A stretch of 64,000 bases of DNA from contig CM066727.1 in assembly GCA_033961575.1 (NCBI GenBank), positions 84,380,501 through 84,444,500 of the forward strand. The letters are read 5' to 3'. Below the pieces are notes generated by a model. It made no database searches. It worked only from the letters and a program-made list of their open reading frames with translations, and had not been told where the DNA came from. Position numbers and translations under genes: made by a program. Source of the stretch: Aselliscus stoliczkanus (taxonomy: Eukaryota > Chordata > Mammalia > Chiroptera > Hipposideridae). This document shows positions 1 to 10,865 of this stretch, one piece after another; the stretch's first letter is position 1, and each line of letters starts with the position of its first letter.

Positions 1-1669
1 AGTAAACTAAGAATGATACTTTCATATTATCAAATCTATTGAACTATACAAGGCATTTTAGCTTTAGTAACACAGCATCTTGACAGAATTCCTGGCAAAT
101 AAATACAAGCTATAACTAGTATATGCTGTTCATAATCTTACAAGTCATAGTTAAGCATCAAGCAATCAATCAAAAGAAATGTAAAATGCAAAAGTCTTTT
201 TTATCTGAGCATTAGCTCCTCTTTTACAAACTTCTTTTACAAGCATAATTGTACATATTTACTAATATTAAAAAATAATAAGGAAATCCAATAATTTTCT
301 TTCTTACTTACATTTGTACTGATAGGTATCAGCCTGTATATTATCATCAGTATTTCTCTAGTGTTAATTAAACTCTACAAAGGGATTATGAGTAAGTGAG
401 AGAAGGTAATATCTTTTGAATATAAATTATAAAGAAAAATTTTCCTGAGAATTTTATCGTTATTATTATATTTTAGAGAGCCAGTCATACTCCTCATTTA
501 TTGTCCTTTGCTATATTGTACGGTGCATTATATTATAGTTCATATTTTATGTTCATTACTATGCAATATTATATTAATATGCTGTTATTGTAATGGTTAT
601 AATAATGTGCCCTAAGAAGATTCTGAAAAGTTACATTTGTAACTCCACACTTTTTATTCAGAGTCATTTCCATCATTGGTTGTACTCTTTCCTTCACTTC
701 AAAGCAGTAGCATCTTTAGGGCATAATTTTCCATGAAGGTCTCCTAATTTAAAGGCATTAGGATAATTTATAACTTGTTAAGATCTCAATCTGTGCTGAG
801 AATAATGCCTTATCTTCTGCAATTTACTCATTACCTTTCATTAGGATAGCTCTCCTGTAAAAATATGTCTAGTACTTGCTTTATGATGGTGTTTTTATTT
901 TCTGCTTATACATTCTTCCTTTTAAGCATAACCCAGTTTGTGAATAACGAGTAAAGTTATGATAAAATTTGGATGTTAGCAAATAGACTAAGTGCTCAAA
1001 ATTCCCTATGGCCCTGTAAAGCAAGATAGTGCCCCAATATGTCTTTGAATAAAGTCAATTTTGATACTTGTATAATGTTTAGATTTAGCATCATAATCTA
1101 AAGCTTACTATAAATTACATATATTGAGATTTACTAAAAATGTAGAGGGAGCTATGACTTGTTTCATCAATGACTTTGAAGCAAACTTAATTGAATATTT
1201 TGCTATATCAATAAAGTAATTAAGAATTGTCATTGTGAATGTTAAACATTTAATATTTCTTGTAAGACACACATAAATTATGTAGTTATGACAGCAGGTA
1301 TTTGAACACAAAACATAAGAGACTCAAATGAAGTAAAATTACATTGTAATTTTTAAATGCATAACTAGGAATTAGATGGCCTCAAATGGCATATGTTCAT
1401 CTTAAATGTATTTATGTGAGAATAAAGAAAAATAAGACAACTAATTGCCTGAGGAATTCGAACTACTTAGGATTACATATAATTCTGAGAGAATATCATT
1501 ATGTGATTTGTTATAAATAGTAAAATATTACACATAAGAATATTTAATGTTTTATAAGGATATATATAACTTTATCATGGAATCAAAATACAAATACCAA
1601 TTTGATTAAAACTATTGATGATTTCCACCCTTCTAAATGAGTACACACAAACACGTTCACAATTTTTCT
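1..1669. other. AT-rich DNA without recognisable gene
   Basis: No reading frame here exceeds 67 codons and none shows a domain. The stretch is AT-rich with many short A and T runs. I recognise no repeat family with confidence, though decayed L1 would be hard to exclude by eye. Confidence 0.6.
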
Positions 1670-1771
1670 TTCTTTTTTTTTTTTTTTGAGGGCAGTGTCA
1701 CTGGCCCTCACATGTGGGACCTGCTGGCTTCCCAAGCCAGTGCTTAACCACCATGCCACTCGGCCGGCCCA
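1670..1771 (-). repeat. tRNA-derived SINE, short form, antisense
   Basis: On the plus strand a T run at about 1673-1687 is followed by GAGGGCAGTGTCACTGGCC and ends in CACTCGGCCGGCCC. This is the reverse of a SINE whose tRNA-like head begins GGGCCGGCCGAGTGGC and whose body ends in a poly(A) tail. The tRNA-like part is partly deleted between the head and the ACATGTGAGGGCC segment. The same family recurs at 13283, 30471, 34160, 43409, 56055 and 56792. The poly(A) tail implies L1-mediated retroposition. The head resembles SINEs of rhinolophoid bats; that family match is from memory. Confidence 0.8.
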
Positions 1772-2339
1772 ATACACTTTTGATATTACCAGTAATGCTA
1801 CAGATAATTGTTTATAGCTGTGCTAATACTGTAAGAGCTTTATGAGTATATCTTTTAGAAAATCCAACTTCTGGCGTAACACTGTTAAACTTTAATATTT
1901 TTGCTGACATACTTATATAGGAACTATATTCTTTCAGGGCATTCTGCAATGTCATTTATATATGAGAATATTGGCTTTCTTGGGATATAAAAAGTATATG
2001 ATTTCTTTAACTTTGGTGTTGCCTGTGCTTTTCATGAACACATTTTATGTAAAATAAACATGTAGTGGGTGCCTAAGTCATTAATAAATAGAACCCAATG
2101 GGCTACAAATATGCCACCTATATTATATACTTTTAATGCTTTATGATGAAAGTAACTTATTCATATTCAAATTTAAAACCAATTAATGCTTACACAGGAT
2201 ATAAAACATGAGAAATTTTTACAAATAAGAAGATACTTGTGTATAGATACAGGGTCTGTGAAAAGTATTAGAAATAAAATTTGACTTTTTAATTCTCCTG
2301 AACAATTATAGTTATAGTTGATATTATTTCATCCACATA
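1772..2339. other. Spacer between SINE and ERV 3' LTR
   Basis: AT-rich sequence with no reading frame or repeat I can name. The true outer end of the neighbouring retroviral LTR may lie inside the last 50-100 bases, because its terminus is not clear. Confidence 0.5.
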
Positions 2340-2724
2340 CATTCCTTTTTCTCCCCCATTGAATACTTTTAACTACTGCAGAGGAAAGGCAGCTTTTATA
2401 CCTTTTAAGCAAAGGACAATTTATTGGTGAATAATTGACTAGGGGGCTTGGGGCACGGTTAGCAACTTAATGAAGAAGTAACAGTTTGTTTATATAATAG
2501 TCTTCTGGTTCCTGAATTCCCCATCAATGGCAATTAGGATGCTTTTTACTCCCCAGTTTCTGGGATGGTATTCTTTACTTGTGGGAGTTTACGTCCTGTT
2601 TTCAGGGAGACAAAGAAGGGTCTGAGTGTCCTTCTTGCACTGGCTATTTCTTAAGTAACTTTAATTCAAAATAATCAATATGCCAAAATGGCATATTTGG
2701 AGGCAACCTGTCCTGAACCTCACA
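2340..2724 (-). repeat. ERV 3' LTR (partial or with unclear outer end)
   Basis: On the minus strand the LTR starts TGTGAGGTTCAGGAC at 2724, directly after a purine tract. It carries an AATAAA-like element near 2420 and a TATA-type GGTATAAAAGC near 2400-2390. About 50-60 bases after the TATA the sequence can no longer be followed, so R and U5 look truncated or diverged. The start is well supported by its position next to the purine tract; the end is a guess. Confidence 0.65.
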
Positions 2725-2738
2725 GCTCCCTCCTCAGA
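2725..2738 (-). other. Polypurine tract of the ERV
   Basis: The minus strand reads TCTGAGGAGGGAGC immediately before the TGTGAGG start of the LTR. A purine-rich run ending at the 3' LTR is the plus-strand primer site of retroviruses. The C residues within it show either decay or a weak tract. Confidence 0.6.
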
Positions 2739-2949
2739 AACTTCCAAAAGCAGAGCTATTGACTGTGAAGAGCAGAGCCGGGTTAGCAGCTAAGTGGTAA
2801 GAGATCTGCAAACAGAAAAAGGAAGGTAGATTAGAAAGACAATGAGCAAATAGAAAAGAACAAATCAAAGCACATTTCCCTACAATCTGTTAAACCAGTC
2901 TTCCCAACCTGGGAATACACTACTAGTCCAATGAAATTGCTGTGCATCA

Positions 2950-4930
2950 TTTACCTGATGGAAAGGGTTCATATTCTCTTTTAATAGATGTTAGATAATA
3001 TTTGTCTTGCTTGATTTACATAGAAGCAACATTGTTCAATGATTGCACAAGTTCCTCCTTACTGGGCAGTCTGTGTATCCAGGGCACTACAATTTCGGAG
3101 TACAACAGAGGCTAAGCTGTTAACTTCTGACTAGAGTAGTTCCAACGTTCAATACTACATACTGGTATTGAACTCTCTTGTTCTATTACCATGAGAAGAC
3201 TTAAGATTGCTCTTAAATTTATAAGTTCTAAAGCTTTAAAATAAAGTTACCAACACTGAAAAAAACTTCTTGGAGTGGTGATATACAAGTGGATTTTCCA
3301 CAATTTTTTGTCCAATACATTTATATGGCACAAGTTTATAGATAAAAAAGCCCGAGTTTATAATTCAGCTGGCATTGAAGGTGGGGAATCTGGTGACAGA
3401 AGAAGCCAGGTATCCCAGGCCACATTGTCCTGACCATTTAGGTGGGAACACTTTACATATCTTGTCACCACGTAAGATAAAAGACCAGTGTTATTCAAAG
3501 ATGAAGTCAGAGTAGAGTCTGTAATTTCCCAGATCTGGGACATTCCATAACCTTAGCTATTAATAATGTTATCAGTCTCATATTTCTATTCCCATGTATT
3601 CCTGTCAGTTTCTAAGAGCAGTACAGGTGGCCAAATATCTGATGTAGGAGGCCTGCAATCTGGCTTTGGCAGTTTGGCTCTGTCACCTGGCCAAATTATT
3701 CCAGATTTTGTTCCACCCGTATGTAGTCTGGGGTATTTGGCAATTGAATTAGGGGAGCAGCTGAGATAGATACCCCAAGTAGTACAAGGTAGACTCTGAA
3801 CCATCCGAAAAACATTTGGTGATTTGGCAAACATCTGTTCTTTCTGTAGAAGGTAGTGCCAGGGCACTTTTAATCTCCTTGACAGGTTTGAAGATGTGGT
3901 ATATCTTCACCCAGGAAAAGTCCAGTGGCATTTCTGTTTCAATACAAAGGGGGAAATTCTCACCTATTGTGTTTATCTTGGCAATGGACAGTCCTTGAGC
4001 TCCTGTAGATGTTTTCCTGGAACCATGTAAAGCACCAGAAAAGGAGGCAGAGTGATGTTTTTCTAGTTGAGGATATCATACTCTGTCACCCATCTTCCAT
4101 ACTTATTCCATCAGTCATTCACAGTGGCAGGAAGGAAAACCAGGTTCTTCTGCACTAGATGTTGACATAACGGTCAGACAAATTAGTTAACATGGCCAGG
4201 GTTTATAAACTGGTATGGGGTGGGTGGGGGGGTGGGTGTTGGTTCATGCCCTATTGAAAAAGAAAGGTTAATAAGAGTAAGAAGAGGTTAAATGAGAGAA
4301 CCCATAGTGGAAACTCAGAGTGAGTTGGACAGAATGAAATAAGCAATCTTCAGTCAGCCTTCTAATAAATGATTAATAATTGTGGAAGAAAAAGTGTTCA
4401 TTAATAAGAAAAGGGGTGTGTGTGTGTGTGTGTGTAGGGAGTCTTCAAAAAGGTAGAATAGGTAAAAGCAAAGTATTTTGATCAGTGATCTTGGGAAAAG
4501 TTGTCTCCTTCATGATGCCATTTGTTTCTGAAGCCTGGAATTGACTATGGAAGTCCTTACTTTAAGGTCACCTGTAGGGATTCTCTTGGGAGTGATGAGC
4601 TGGGCTTCTTTTGATGTGACTTGCATGGATCCAGTAAGATTTTTCTTTCATTTTGATGGCAGTGTAGGTGGTTAGCAGTACCTCATATGATTTGTCCCAG
4701 TGAGTGACAGTCCATGTTTTCCAAACACTTTGATGTACATAGGTCTACTGGTCAAAGGGATAGCAAGGCTTGTCTGCTGGTGGAGGCTGTGACCTTTGTA
4801 CCTATTAGTAGTATACTTCAAGTATACCAGTCAGTTCTTGTATATGGCTAATCATAGCACCAAATTGTTTGCTTAAGATTCCACCTTGTTCATTTAATCC
4901 GGAAATAGAAAGTTTAGAGGTGCCAGTAGG
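2950..4930 (-). pseudogene. env: ERV env remnant, with recognisable transmembrane subunit
   Basis: Between about 3130 and 2980 (minus) one frame shows a transmembrane-subunit ectodomain. It has a region ending in a glycine pair, then a cysteine motif and FYVN. The cysteine motif reads C-X5-CC at about 3049-3020, one residue shorter than the usual CX6CC. A stop codon lies just upstream of it. Farther upstream (3867-3586 and 3543-3358, minus) are open stretches that occupy the surface-subunit position, but I recognise no specific motif there. The product would have been the viral envelope glycoprotein; here it is broken by stops and frameshifts. The upstream boundary is approximate. Confidence 0.65.
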
Positions 4931-4979
4931 CATTGGGTTGGGTATCCAAACACTGTTTCAAAAGGTGCCAATCTATGTG

Positions 4980-5600
4980 TCCTATTTAGAATGTCTGGAT
5001 CTTAAAAAGGCCAGAGATAGTGTTTCTGAGTATTTAAGTCTAGTTTCCTGACAGATTAAAGTCCTTTTCATGTCCCAGATTTTACATTCCACTTGCCCTG
5101 ATGATTGAGAATGGTACATGGTATAAAATTTTAATGAGTACCCTAGAGTCTTTGTAAGCAAGTGGTTTATCTCTGCTGTAAGTTGAGTTCTTTTGCCAGA
5201 TTCAATCCACAAAGGAATGCCAAAAGGTGGAATAATCTGTTATTTTTTTTATTACTGTTGTGGTATCAGCATATCTAGTCAGATAGCATTTAGACCATCC
5301 ACTAAACATGCAGGCAATAACCAAACAGTGAGAATAGACTTGGGCTGGAAGCAAGTCATAAATCCATTTGGACTTCTGCAAAGAGCAGTGTGGGCCTTGA
5401 AGGGCTTCATGGGGTGTATTGATTTCTTCCAGAAATTTGGTGAGATTTATAAGTGGTGCACTGGGAAATAATTTGTTCAGAAATTCTGTGGATTCCAGGG
5501 CAGAACAAATTGCCTTTTAGTTTCTTAATTGTCCCCCACCTGTAACATATGTCCCATTTGATGGGAGATAGGCACAAGCAAAAAGTCAAAAGGGGCTACA
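4980..5600 (-). pseudogene. pol: ERV pol: integrase remnant
   Basis: From high to low coordinate the minus strand shows an IISQC stretch near 5470, the C-side of an HHCC zinc-binding domain. Next comes a core-domain FSGW motif near 5305, then LTAEI and a YHSQSSGQVE stretch around 5130-5070 that holds the catalytic-glutamate position. The position of the first catalytic aspartate, before FSGW, is not Asp. The second reads Glu in IESGKRTQ. Frame changes separate these blocks. The protein would have joined viral DNA to the host genome; this copy cannot. Identification rests on motif order and spacing. Confidence 0.75.
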
Positions 5601-5954
5601 AGAAGCATGTTTGGCCCAATGTATTATCTATCTGTTAATTGTTTGGTGCCTTTTAGTATCCGTTTGTCTTTTTCAGATTGCGCTGCATTTGCCTGAGAGT
5701 TAATCATATCAGTCAGGGATAAAGATAGGTTTAAAAATTAGGTGGAGAAAAGACAAGGGGTGGGTGTTTGGGGCTGCATAGTTAGCATCCTTATCAGCTA
5801 TCATTTCCTAAAGACATAGTATCAGTTTCCTTAGTGTGGGCTGAACAGTGAACAATGGCAACTTTAAAAAGGAGGGGAATAGTTTACATAGGGCAGCAAC
5901 TATATGCACATTAGCAAAAGGAGTACCTACAGATGTTAAGAATCCACGGCATTT
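5601..5954 (-). other. ERV pol region between RNase H and integrase
   Basis: No long open frame and no clear motif. By position it should hold the RNase H C-terminus and connection to integrase. It is part of the ERV rather than host DNA. Confidence 0.5.
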
Positions 5955-6359
5955 TCAAATTGTGCCAACAGCATGGAAGACCCCCAAAACATATCTGGAG
6001 TCAGTGTAAATATGTGAAAATCCTACTGGGTTGTCGGAAAAGTCATGATGTATTTTTTCTATGTTTTTCGTTGCAAAAATGAGGCATGACTTTTCCGACA
6101 TCCCCCTAGTAACAGCTATGACTTCAGTAGCTTGGGCTATTTTTACAGTGGGCAAAGAGGATGCTGCAGGTGTTTCATGTGGGGAAACAATGGCATAACC
6201 AGCTGCCATTACATTGCCCCAGAAATTCCATTTGCAGAAATCACCATTGCCTAGAAGTCTGGGCTGTTTTTGAGAGTGTCTTGGAGGGCCTCTCATAGCT
6301 CTGAGACCACTGTTGTAGTTGCAAAGCAATTGTGGGGTGGAGTGGGGCTCCATCAGCAA
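5955..6359 (-). pseudogene. pol: ERV pol: RNase H remnant interrupted by a MITE
   Basis: This minus-strand frame of 134 codons contains EVIAVTR, corresponding to the helix that carries the RNase H catalytic Glu, and farther on IYTDSRYVLGV, the TDS motif with the next catalytic Asp. The roughly 27 codons between them are not RNase H: they are a read-through of the MITE at 6026-6106, which happens to keep an open frame. The normal helix between these motifs is therefore displaced. RNase H would have degraded the RNA strand during reverse transcription. Confidence 0.75.
6026..6106. mobile_element. Mariner-like MITE copy 1, inside ERV RNase H
   Basis: An 81-bp palindrome flanked by TA on both sides (6024-6025 and 6107-6108). 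The arms TGTCGGAAAAGTCATG (6032-6047) and its exact reverse complement (6085-6100) pair perfectly over 16 bp, and a weaker stem continues inward to a loop of about 20 nt. TA target duplication, roughly 80-bp length and no coding capacity fit a Tc1/mariner-derived MITE, the architecture of primate MADE1. Related copies lie near 10000, 34053 and 61533. Confidence 0.8.
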
Positions 6360-7099
6360 GGAAGGGCAGTAAAGTAGCTGGACTCAAAGTGTTACCATGA
6401 TGTGGAAGACAGAAGTGTCTCTCAAAAGGGCCTGTTCATATGTGACCTTTTGCCTTGAAGGAGGTGTTGTGTCTTAGGAGCTTATAAGAGGGCAAACACA
6501 GCATGGAGAACATGGAGTTGAATAGGGAAGCCCACTGTAAGGTACTGGCTTTTATCCATCCAGGTGGCAGCTACAGGTACTGCAGCCCAGTATGGGAGCG
6601 AACCTGGTGCCATAAGGTCTAAGTGACTGGAGAAATGCACTACAGAGCGCATCTGAGAAGAAAAAGATTGTGTTAGGATATCTACAGATATCCACTGGTT
6701 TTATTGCAGTTAAGATGAAAATGTTTGTCCAAATTAGGTAATCTAAGAGCTGGAGGTGTGGATAATGTTAATTTTAAGGCTTCAAAGGAGGTTAGTATCC
6801 TGAAGATCAGGAAACAGACTCTGGGGTGGTATCTGGGAGAAGGCATACAGACAATTAGCAAAGGGGCCCAAAGTAGAAATCCATGGACATGGTAGCCAGT
6901 TGCCCCTAAAAAGTTATATAACTGCCTTTCCTCTCCGCACTGCTTCATTTAAGGCAGAGATCTGGACAAACCTGACTCATGGCATTTTGGGGTGAGCTTT
7001 TGAATGCCCTAAGGCCTCTCATTTCTTAAGAAGGTACCAGTTGTTTATAACCATTGGAGCTTAGACTAGGAGGTTTTATGGACTCACTCAGTTGATGCC
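6360..7099 (-). other. ERV pol region between RT and RNase H
   Basis: By position this is the RT thumb/connection and start of RNase H. Only short open stretches remain (for example 6948-6682, minus), and I see no diagnostic motif in them. Confidence 0.5.
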
Positions 7100-7578
7100 T
7101 TTGGGAAAATGAGGGAGTCGAGAAGAGTGCCCTGCTTGCTTTGCCTACAGAGTAAAAAGGTCGTCAACATACTGAACAAGAGCAGAGCCTTAGGTAATGG
7201 CTACAGCATCTAAGCCGGCTTTAAGGATTTGGGAAGATATAAAGGTGACTCAGAATATCCCTGAGGTAGGCAAGTCCATAATAACTGTCTCCCTCTAAAT
7301 ATAAATGCAATAAGAAATTGTGAGTCAGGATGCAATGGGATTGAAAAGAAAGCTGAGGAGAAGTCAGTTACTGTGAACCAGACTGCAGCAGCAGGATTTG
7401 AGGTAAGAATAGTTGCTGGGTTAGGGACTACAGGGTGGAGAGGGATTACAATATACTTTCTGGCTCTCAGGTTTTGCACAAACTGATAGATTTGATTTCC
7501 ATAGGAGTCAAATTTACCTTCTTTCTTTACCAGTAAGATTGGAGTTGTTACAAGGTGAAGAAGTAAAGGCACATGCAC
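7100..7578 (-). pseudogene. pol: ERV pol: reverse transcriptase remnant
   Basis: A 122-codon minus-strand frame (7578-7210) contains YQFVQNLRA, VPNPATIL, the first palm motif with catalytic Asp (FTVTDFSSAFFSIPLHP) and LPQGYSESP. Downstream, in another frame, YVDD lies at 7171-7160 followed shortly by a stop. These are the conserved fingers and palm blocks of a class I retroviral RT. The shift between LPQGYSESP and YVDD and the stop make it non-functional. It would have copied the viral RNA into DNA. Confidence 0.85.
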
Positions 7579-8144
7579 CCTGCTGCAAAAGAGCCTATTA
7601 TAGGTTCAATTCCTCGAGGAACTCTGCTTCTCTGGAGAGAGTATATGGGGATACTGATGGAAACTTTTGGTTGTTTTTTTCACAAGTAATCCATGTGGGC
7701 TCTGCACTCAGTAACAGTCCAAATTCATTTGCCTATGTGGTGAAGAGAGGAATTAAGGTATCTTTTAAAGATTTATCCTCTTCAGAGGAATTTAAATTAA
7801 GATGAGTTTAGGAAAGTGGGAAGCATGGGGTTTGGTCTGAGGGCCTGGCAGGGCAGATTAAAATGCCTTTCTTGGGACATTTCATAGTGGCATTAAATTT
7901 ACATAACAAATATCTACCAAACAGGTAAGGTGGTAAGGAATAAGAAACTAGAAAGTCATGATGGTGTTAAGGGGTCCTAAGACTATTGGGGTAGCCTGAG
8001 GTATAGGCAATGAAACAGGTAGCCTAGAGATTCTGACAGCATAGAATCAGAGGTGACAGGTAGAGATAAATGATCTGAACGAATGGTAGAGAAGTAATAC
8101 CAGTGTCAATTTAAAAATTCAGTTACCAATTTTCTATTTTAAAT
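7579..8144 (-). pseudogene. pro: ERV protease remnant and protease-RT junction
   Basis: At 8110-8099 the minus strand encodes IDTG followed by ITS, the active-site loop of a retroviral aspartic protease (usual form DTG-A-x-S). The following sequence keeps only short open runs. Position between the zinc knuckle and RT fits protease. The enzyme would have cleaved Gag-Pol; this copy is broken. Confidence 0.6.
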
Positions 8145-9966
8145 TTAATGGTGGACTCTGGGTGCGACTGAGGATGAGCTGATACTGTCAACTGATGGAG
8201 AATTTTCCCACAGGAGGAGAAGACAAGGCCTTCTAGGGGTACTGGAGGTTGTTGTTTTTAAAATTTCCTTTCTTTTAAGTGTAGGACAATTATTTTCCCA
8301 CTGTCTCTTTTTACAGTATCTGCAAATGCCTGGAAGCAAATAGGAAGGGCTTTTAATGAACTCTGAGCTGCTCTTAGAGTTCCAGTTTTGTCTCTAAAGA
8401 TTCAAGTTGCAGAGCAAGGTTGTTGATTTTATCTTTTTTTCCTCCTGTAGTCCTGAAAGCTGCTTTTAAAAAATTGAATAGTGCTTCTATTGTTATTCTA
8501 TTAACTTATAGGTTGGCTGGCCCTTCCAATTACACTATTTTGAATTTGCCTCAATAAAGGGAGAAAATTTCCAAGGAGGCGGAAAGCAAAGATTCCTGTG
8601 TTCTGGAGCTTGGAGGTTTCATTGGTGCAGTGTGCTTCTGAAAAGTCTGCTAACGCGTTAGGGAAGGCCTTCAATGCTCTCCTCATTAGGAGCACACAAC
8701 TCAACCTGAGACTAATTCACTGGAGTGGGTTTCCCCCTCTGCTGTTGCCCTCATCAGCCTCTGAATATGAACCTCCAGCTGAGCCATTTCCTGGACATTT
8801 GCAGCAGAGCCTGGAAGAATTTCGGGCTCCTGTTTATTGTGTGAGGGAGGTTTTCTCCCGGGGATGTCTGGCCTGTCTGATTACTCCAGTGGAATCATGG
8901 GTGAGAAGAACATCCTCAGCAGCCAATCAGAGTGTGAGTAGTGTTGTGAATGGCCATTAACCTTCCTAATTCCTCTCTAAATTAGGTAAAACCTTATGGA
9001 AGTGGAGGTAAAGGGGCTTTACAACATAAAAGATCTCCTGCTGTCCAGGGTGTGTGAATTTTGTATGTGGGGGTTCTAGGATCCATCCACAAAGGGCATT
9101 TCATAGAAAGGTCTAAAGCTGCAGGGCCTGATTACACAGACCTGAAAGCAGGAGCCGTTGTCAGGCTCAGTACAGGTAGCCTTACCGTTTGTCCCTGGTG
9201 CTTCTGCCAAACTTACTTCCTAGCATTCAGGATTTATATAAGTCACCTGTCCACTCTGGGCCCAGAGGCCAGGGAAGAGTGCTTTCTATAGATCTCACAG
9301 GAGAAAGGAAGTTAAGACAAGTAGCTATGTGTTTAAAGGACTTTGGAGGAAAGTTGGAAAAGTTTGGGGAGCTAAGGAAATTTGTTGAGGAGTAGGGGCT
9401 GGGTTTTTAAAAAGGGAATTTAAACATGGGGTGCAGAGATCCAAAAGGTTTTCTGGAGGAGCAGAGACAGGGAGTTGGGGATAATGGGGTGCATAAGAAG
9501 GTAGAGAAGGGAAATGGATTTTAATTTTTGTTATTTTTGTTCAAAGCCTAATCTCTGTTCTTTCATCTTCAGAAAGGAATCCCTAAGGCTAATAGTTTAG
9601 CCTTAGTGTTCTCGTTTCAATTTGATCTTCCATGAGATACCAGTAAGACAGCTGTTTAAGATGAGAGCTCTCTAAACTTTTTAAAACTATAGACATTTTC
9701 CCCAATTCAAAAGATCCATTGTCTGGCCAGTAATGAGAAGGATATCCATTCATACATTTATTCCAATAGTGACTCAATCCAATAAGCCTTTTTACGGAAA
9801 GACCTGTATGCAACACCCCAAGATTAGAATAAATCTTTATCATGGGTGCAACAGGTGTCCCTGAGTAGTTGCAGAAAATGCACCTCTCAGGATCTAAGAG
9901 TTTATTCCCAGAGTTATCACAGGTGGTAAGAATGGTGTAGTGAAAACAGTATCTTCCATCTGTCAC
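8145..9966 (-). pseudogene. gag: ERV gag remnant (matrix, capsid, nucleocapsid)
   Basis: A 125-codon frame (9966-9589, minus) has a matrix-like run ending NGYPSHYWPDNGSFELGKM, which resembles the W-P-x-x-G-S-F pattern of class I ERV matrix domains. Capsid should lie at about 9400-8400 but is only in short fragments. At 8339-8145 a frame begins PGICRYCKKRQWENNC: a CCHC-type zinc knuckle in which the usual Gly and His are replaced, so zinc binding is probably lost. The domain order MA-CA-NC is inferred from these end points. Gag would form the virus core; this copy cannot. Confidence 0.65.
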
Positions 9967-10771
9967 GGGAACAGAAGATGCTTCCGGTGATAGACCTGCT
10001 AATCTGTGAAAAGGGACTCATGATGTATTTTTTCTATGTTTTCATTGCAAAAATGTGCCATGACTTTTCCAACAACCCAGTACTTTCCCAGCACTAGCAA
10101 GACAGCAAATGTTGAGACTACAGAGTCCCATTATAGACTGGGACCCCTTATGACAAATTTCCCTGAAAGCTGCCACAGCCAGAGAAAGAGAATGCTGCTT
10201 GTGACTTTGTGTCTTGGAATCCCAGGCTATTTGGCCAACAAATGCACACCAGTGTAGGTACCTTCCAAAAGTGGGGGACACACAGAATATTCTCATTGGT
10301 CATAAAGCCAAACTCTCAGGATACAGAATAAGATGCAAAGACAACCTCATCAAGTTTTTACATAGAGGACCCAAAGCAAGGTTTATCTAAACAGACACCA
10401 GATGGTGAGACCAGCTCTAAGAACAGGCTTACAGGATTTTTGCTTGTGTTCTACACAACAATTTCCCTCCTTAGGACAAATGACAGAGACAAAAGAAAAG
10501 AAGGAGCATATTTGGGAGGAACAGGGTTAATAGAAAACAAGACAACTTATACCAAATCTACCAGAGTCGTTATACCCAAGGAACTAGTTCATACAAACAT
10601 GGTCTCTGCCAGAAATTGAGAAAACAAATATCACTCTTGCTTCCCCCAGACCACACCAGCAGAGACTGGGGACACCGACATGGTAAGAAGTCTTACCTTC
10701 TGCCCGCTCTGGCCAGAGGTCCCAAGGTCTGTCAGCTGCAGCCACACCAGAACGAGCAGTGTCCAGTGAAG
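9967..10771 (-). other. ERV leader between primer-binding site and gag
   Basis: About 800 bp without coding motif, in the position of the retroviral packaging leader. It contains the MITE at about 10000-10080. Short frames at 10036-10257 (plus) and 10296-10042 (minus) partly translate that MITE and are not genes. Confidence 0.5.
10000..10080. mobile_element. Mariner-like MITE copy 2, left arm decayed
   Basis: The core TCATGATGTATTTTTTCTAT and the right arm CATGACTTTTCCAACAACCC match the other copies, and a TA follows at 10081-10082. The left terminal repeat is diverged (TGTGAAAAGGGAC instead of TTGTTGGAAAAG), so the left boundary is approximate. It lies in the ERV leader, showing that it inserted after the retrovirus. 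Confidence 0.7.
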
Positions 10772-10789
10772 AGCTCATGTTAGGTGCCA
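10772..10789 (-). other. ERV primer-binding site
   Basis: The minus strand reads TGGCACCTAACATGAG from 10789. It begins with the TGG that pairs with a tRNA CCA end and has the general form of ERV primer sites (TGGCxCCxAACxTG). It lies upstream of gag and just after a U5-like stretch. The tRNA species is not assigned, because the site is mutated. Confidence 0.6.
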
Positions 10790-10865
10790 AAAGAGTAGGG
10801 GAAGACAACTTCTCCCCTCTTCCTTTACAGGTTCTTTGGCTCGCCTCATAATACTTAGATTCAAT
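10790..10865 (-). repeat. Remnant of ERV 5' LTR (U5 end only)
   Basis: About 70 bp upstream (minus sense) of the primer-binding site, with AGTATTATGAGGCGAGCC and a pyrimidine-rich end before TTTTGG, reads like the end of U5. No U3, TATA or TG start can be followed beyond it. A T-rich block and an older L1 end sit where the rest of the LTR should be. Confidence 0.45.

Larger units (their letters stand above)
2340..10865 (-). mobile_element. Class I (gammaretrovirus-like) endogenous retrovirus, decayed
   Basis: Reading the minus strand from 10.86 kb down to 2.34 kb gives the canonical retroviral order: U5 remnant, primer-binding site, leader, gag matrix, decayed zinc knuckle, protease DTG, reverse transcriptase YVDD, RNase H, integrase, env transmembrane region, purine tract and 3' LTR. 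The linked CX5CC-like Env motif and the matrix-type gag are what one expects of class I ERVs. Stops and frameshifts break every gene, so no product is expected. Two mariner-like MITEs (6026-6106 and about 10000-10080) inserted later. The 5' LTR is nearly absent. The exact ERV family is not identified here. Confidence 0.85.

Noticed and set aside
8598..8960. 120-codon plus-strand frame
   Set aside because: It is antisense to the ERV gag capsid region and shows no domain.
10036..10257. Frame sharing a peptide with the frame at 34053-34259
   Set aside because: The shared part is the translation of the right arm of the MITE, not a gene family.
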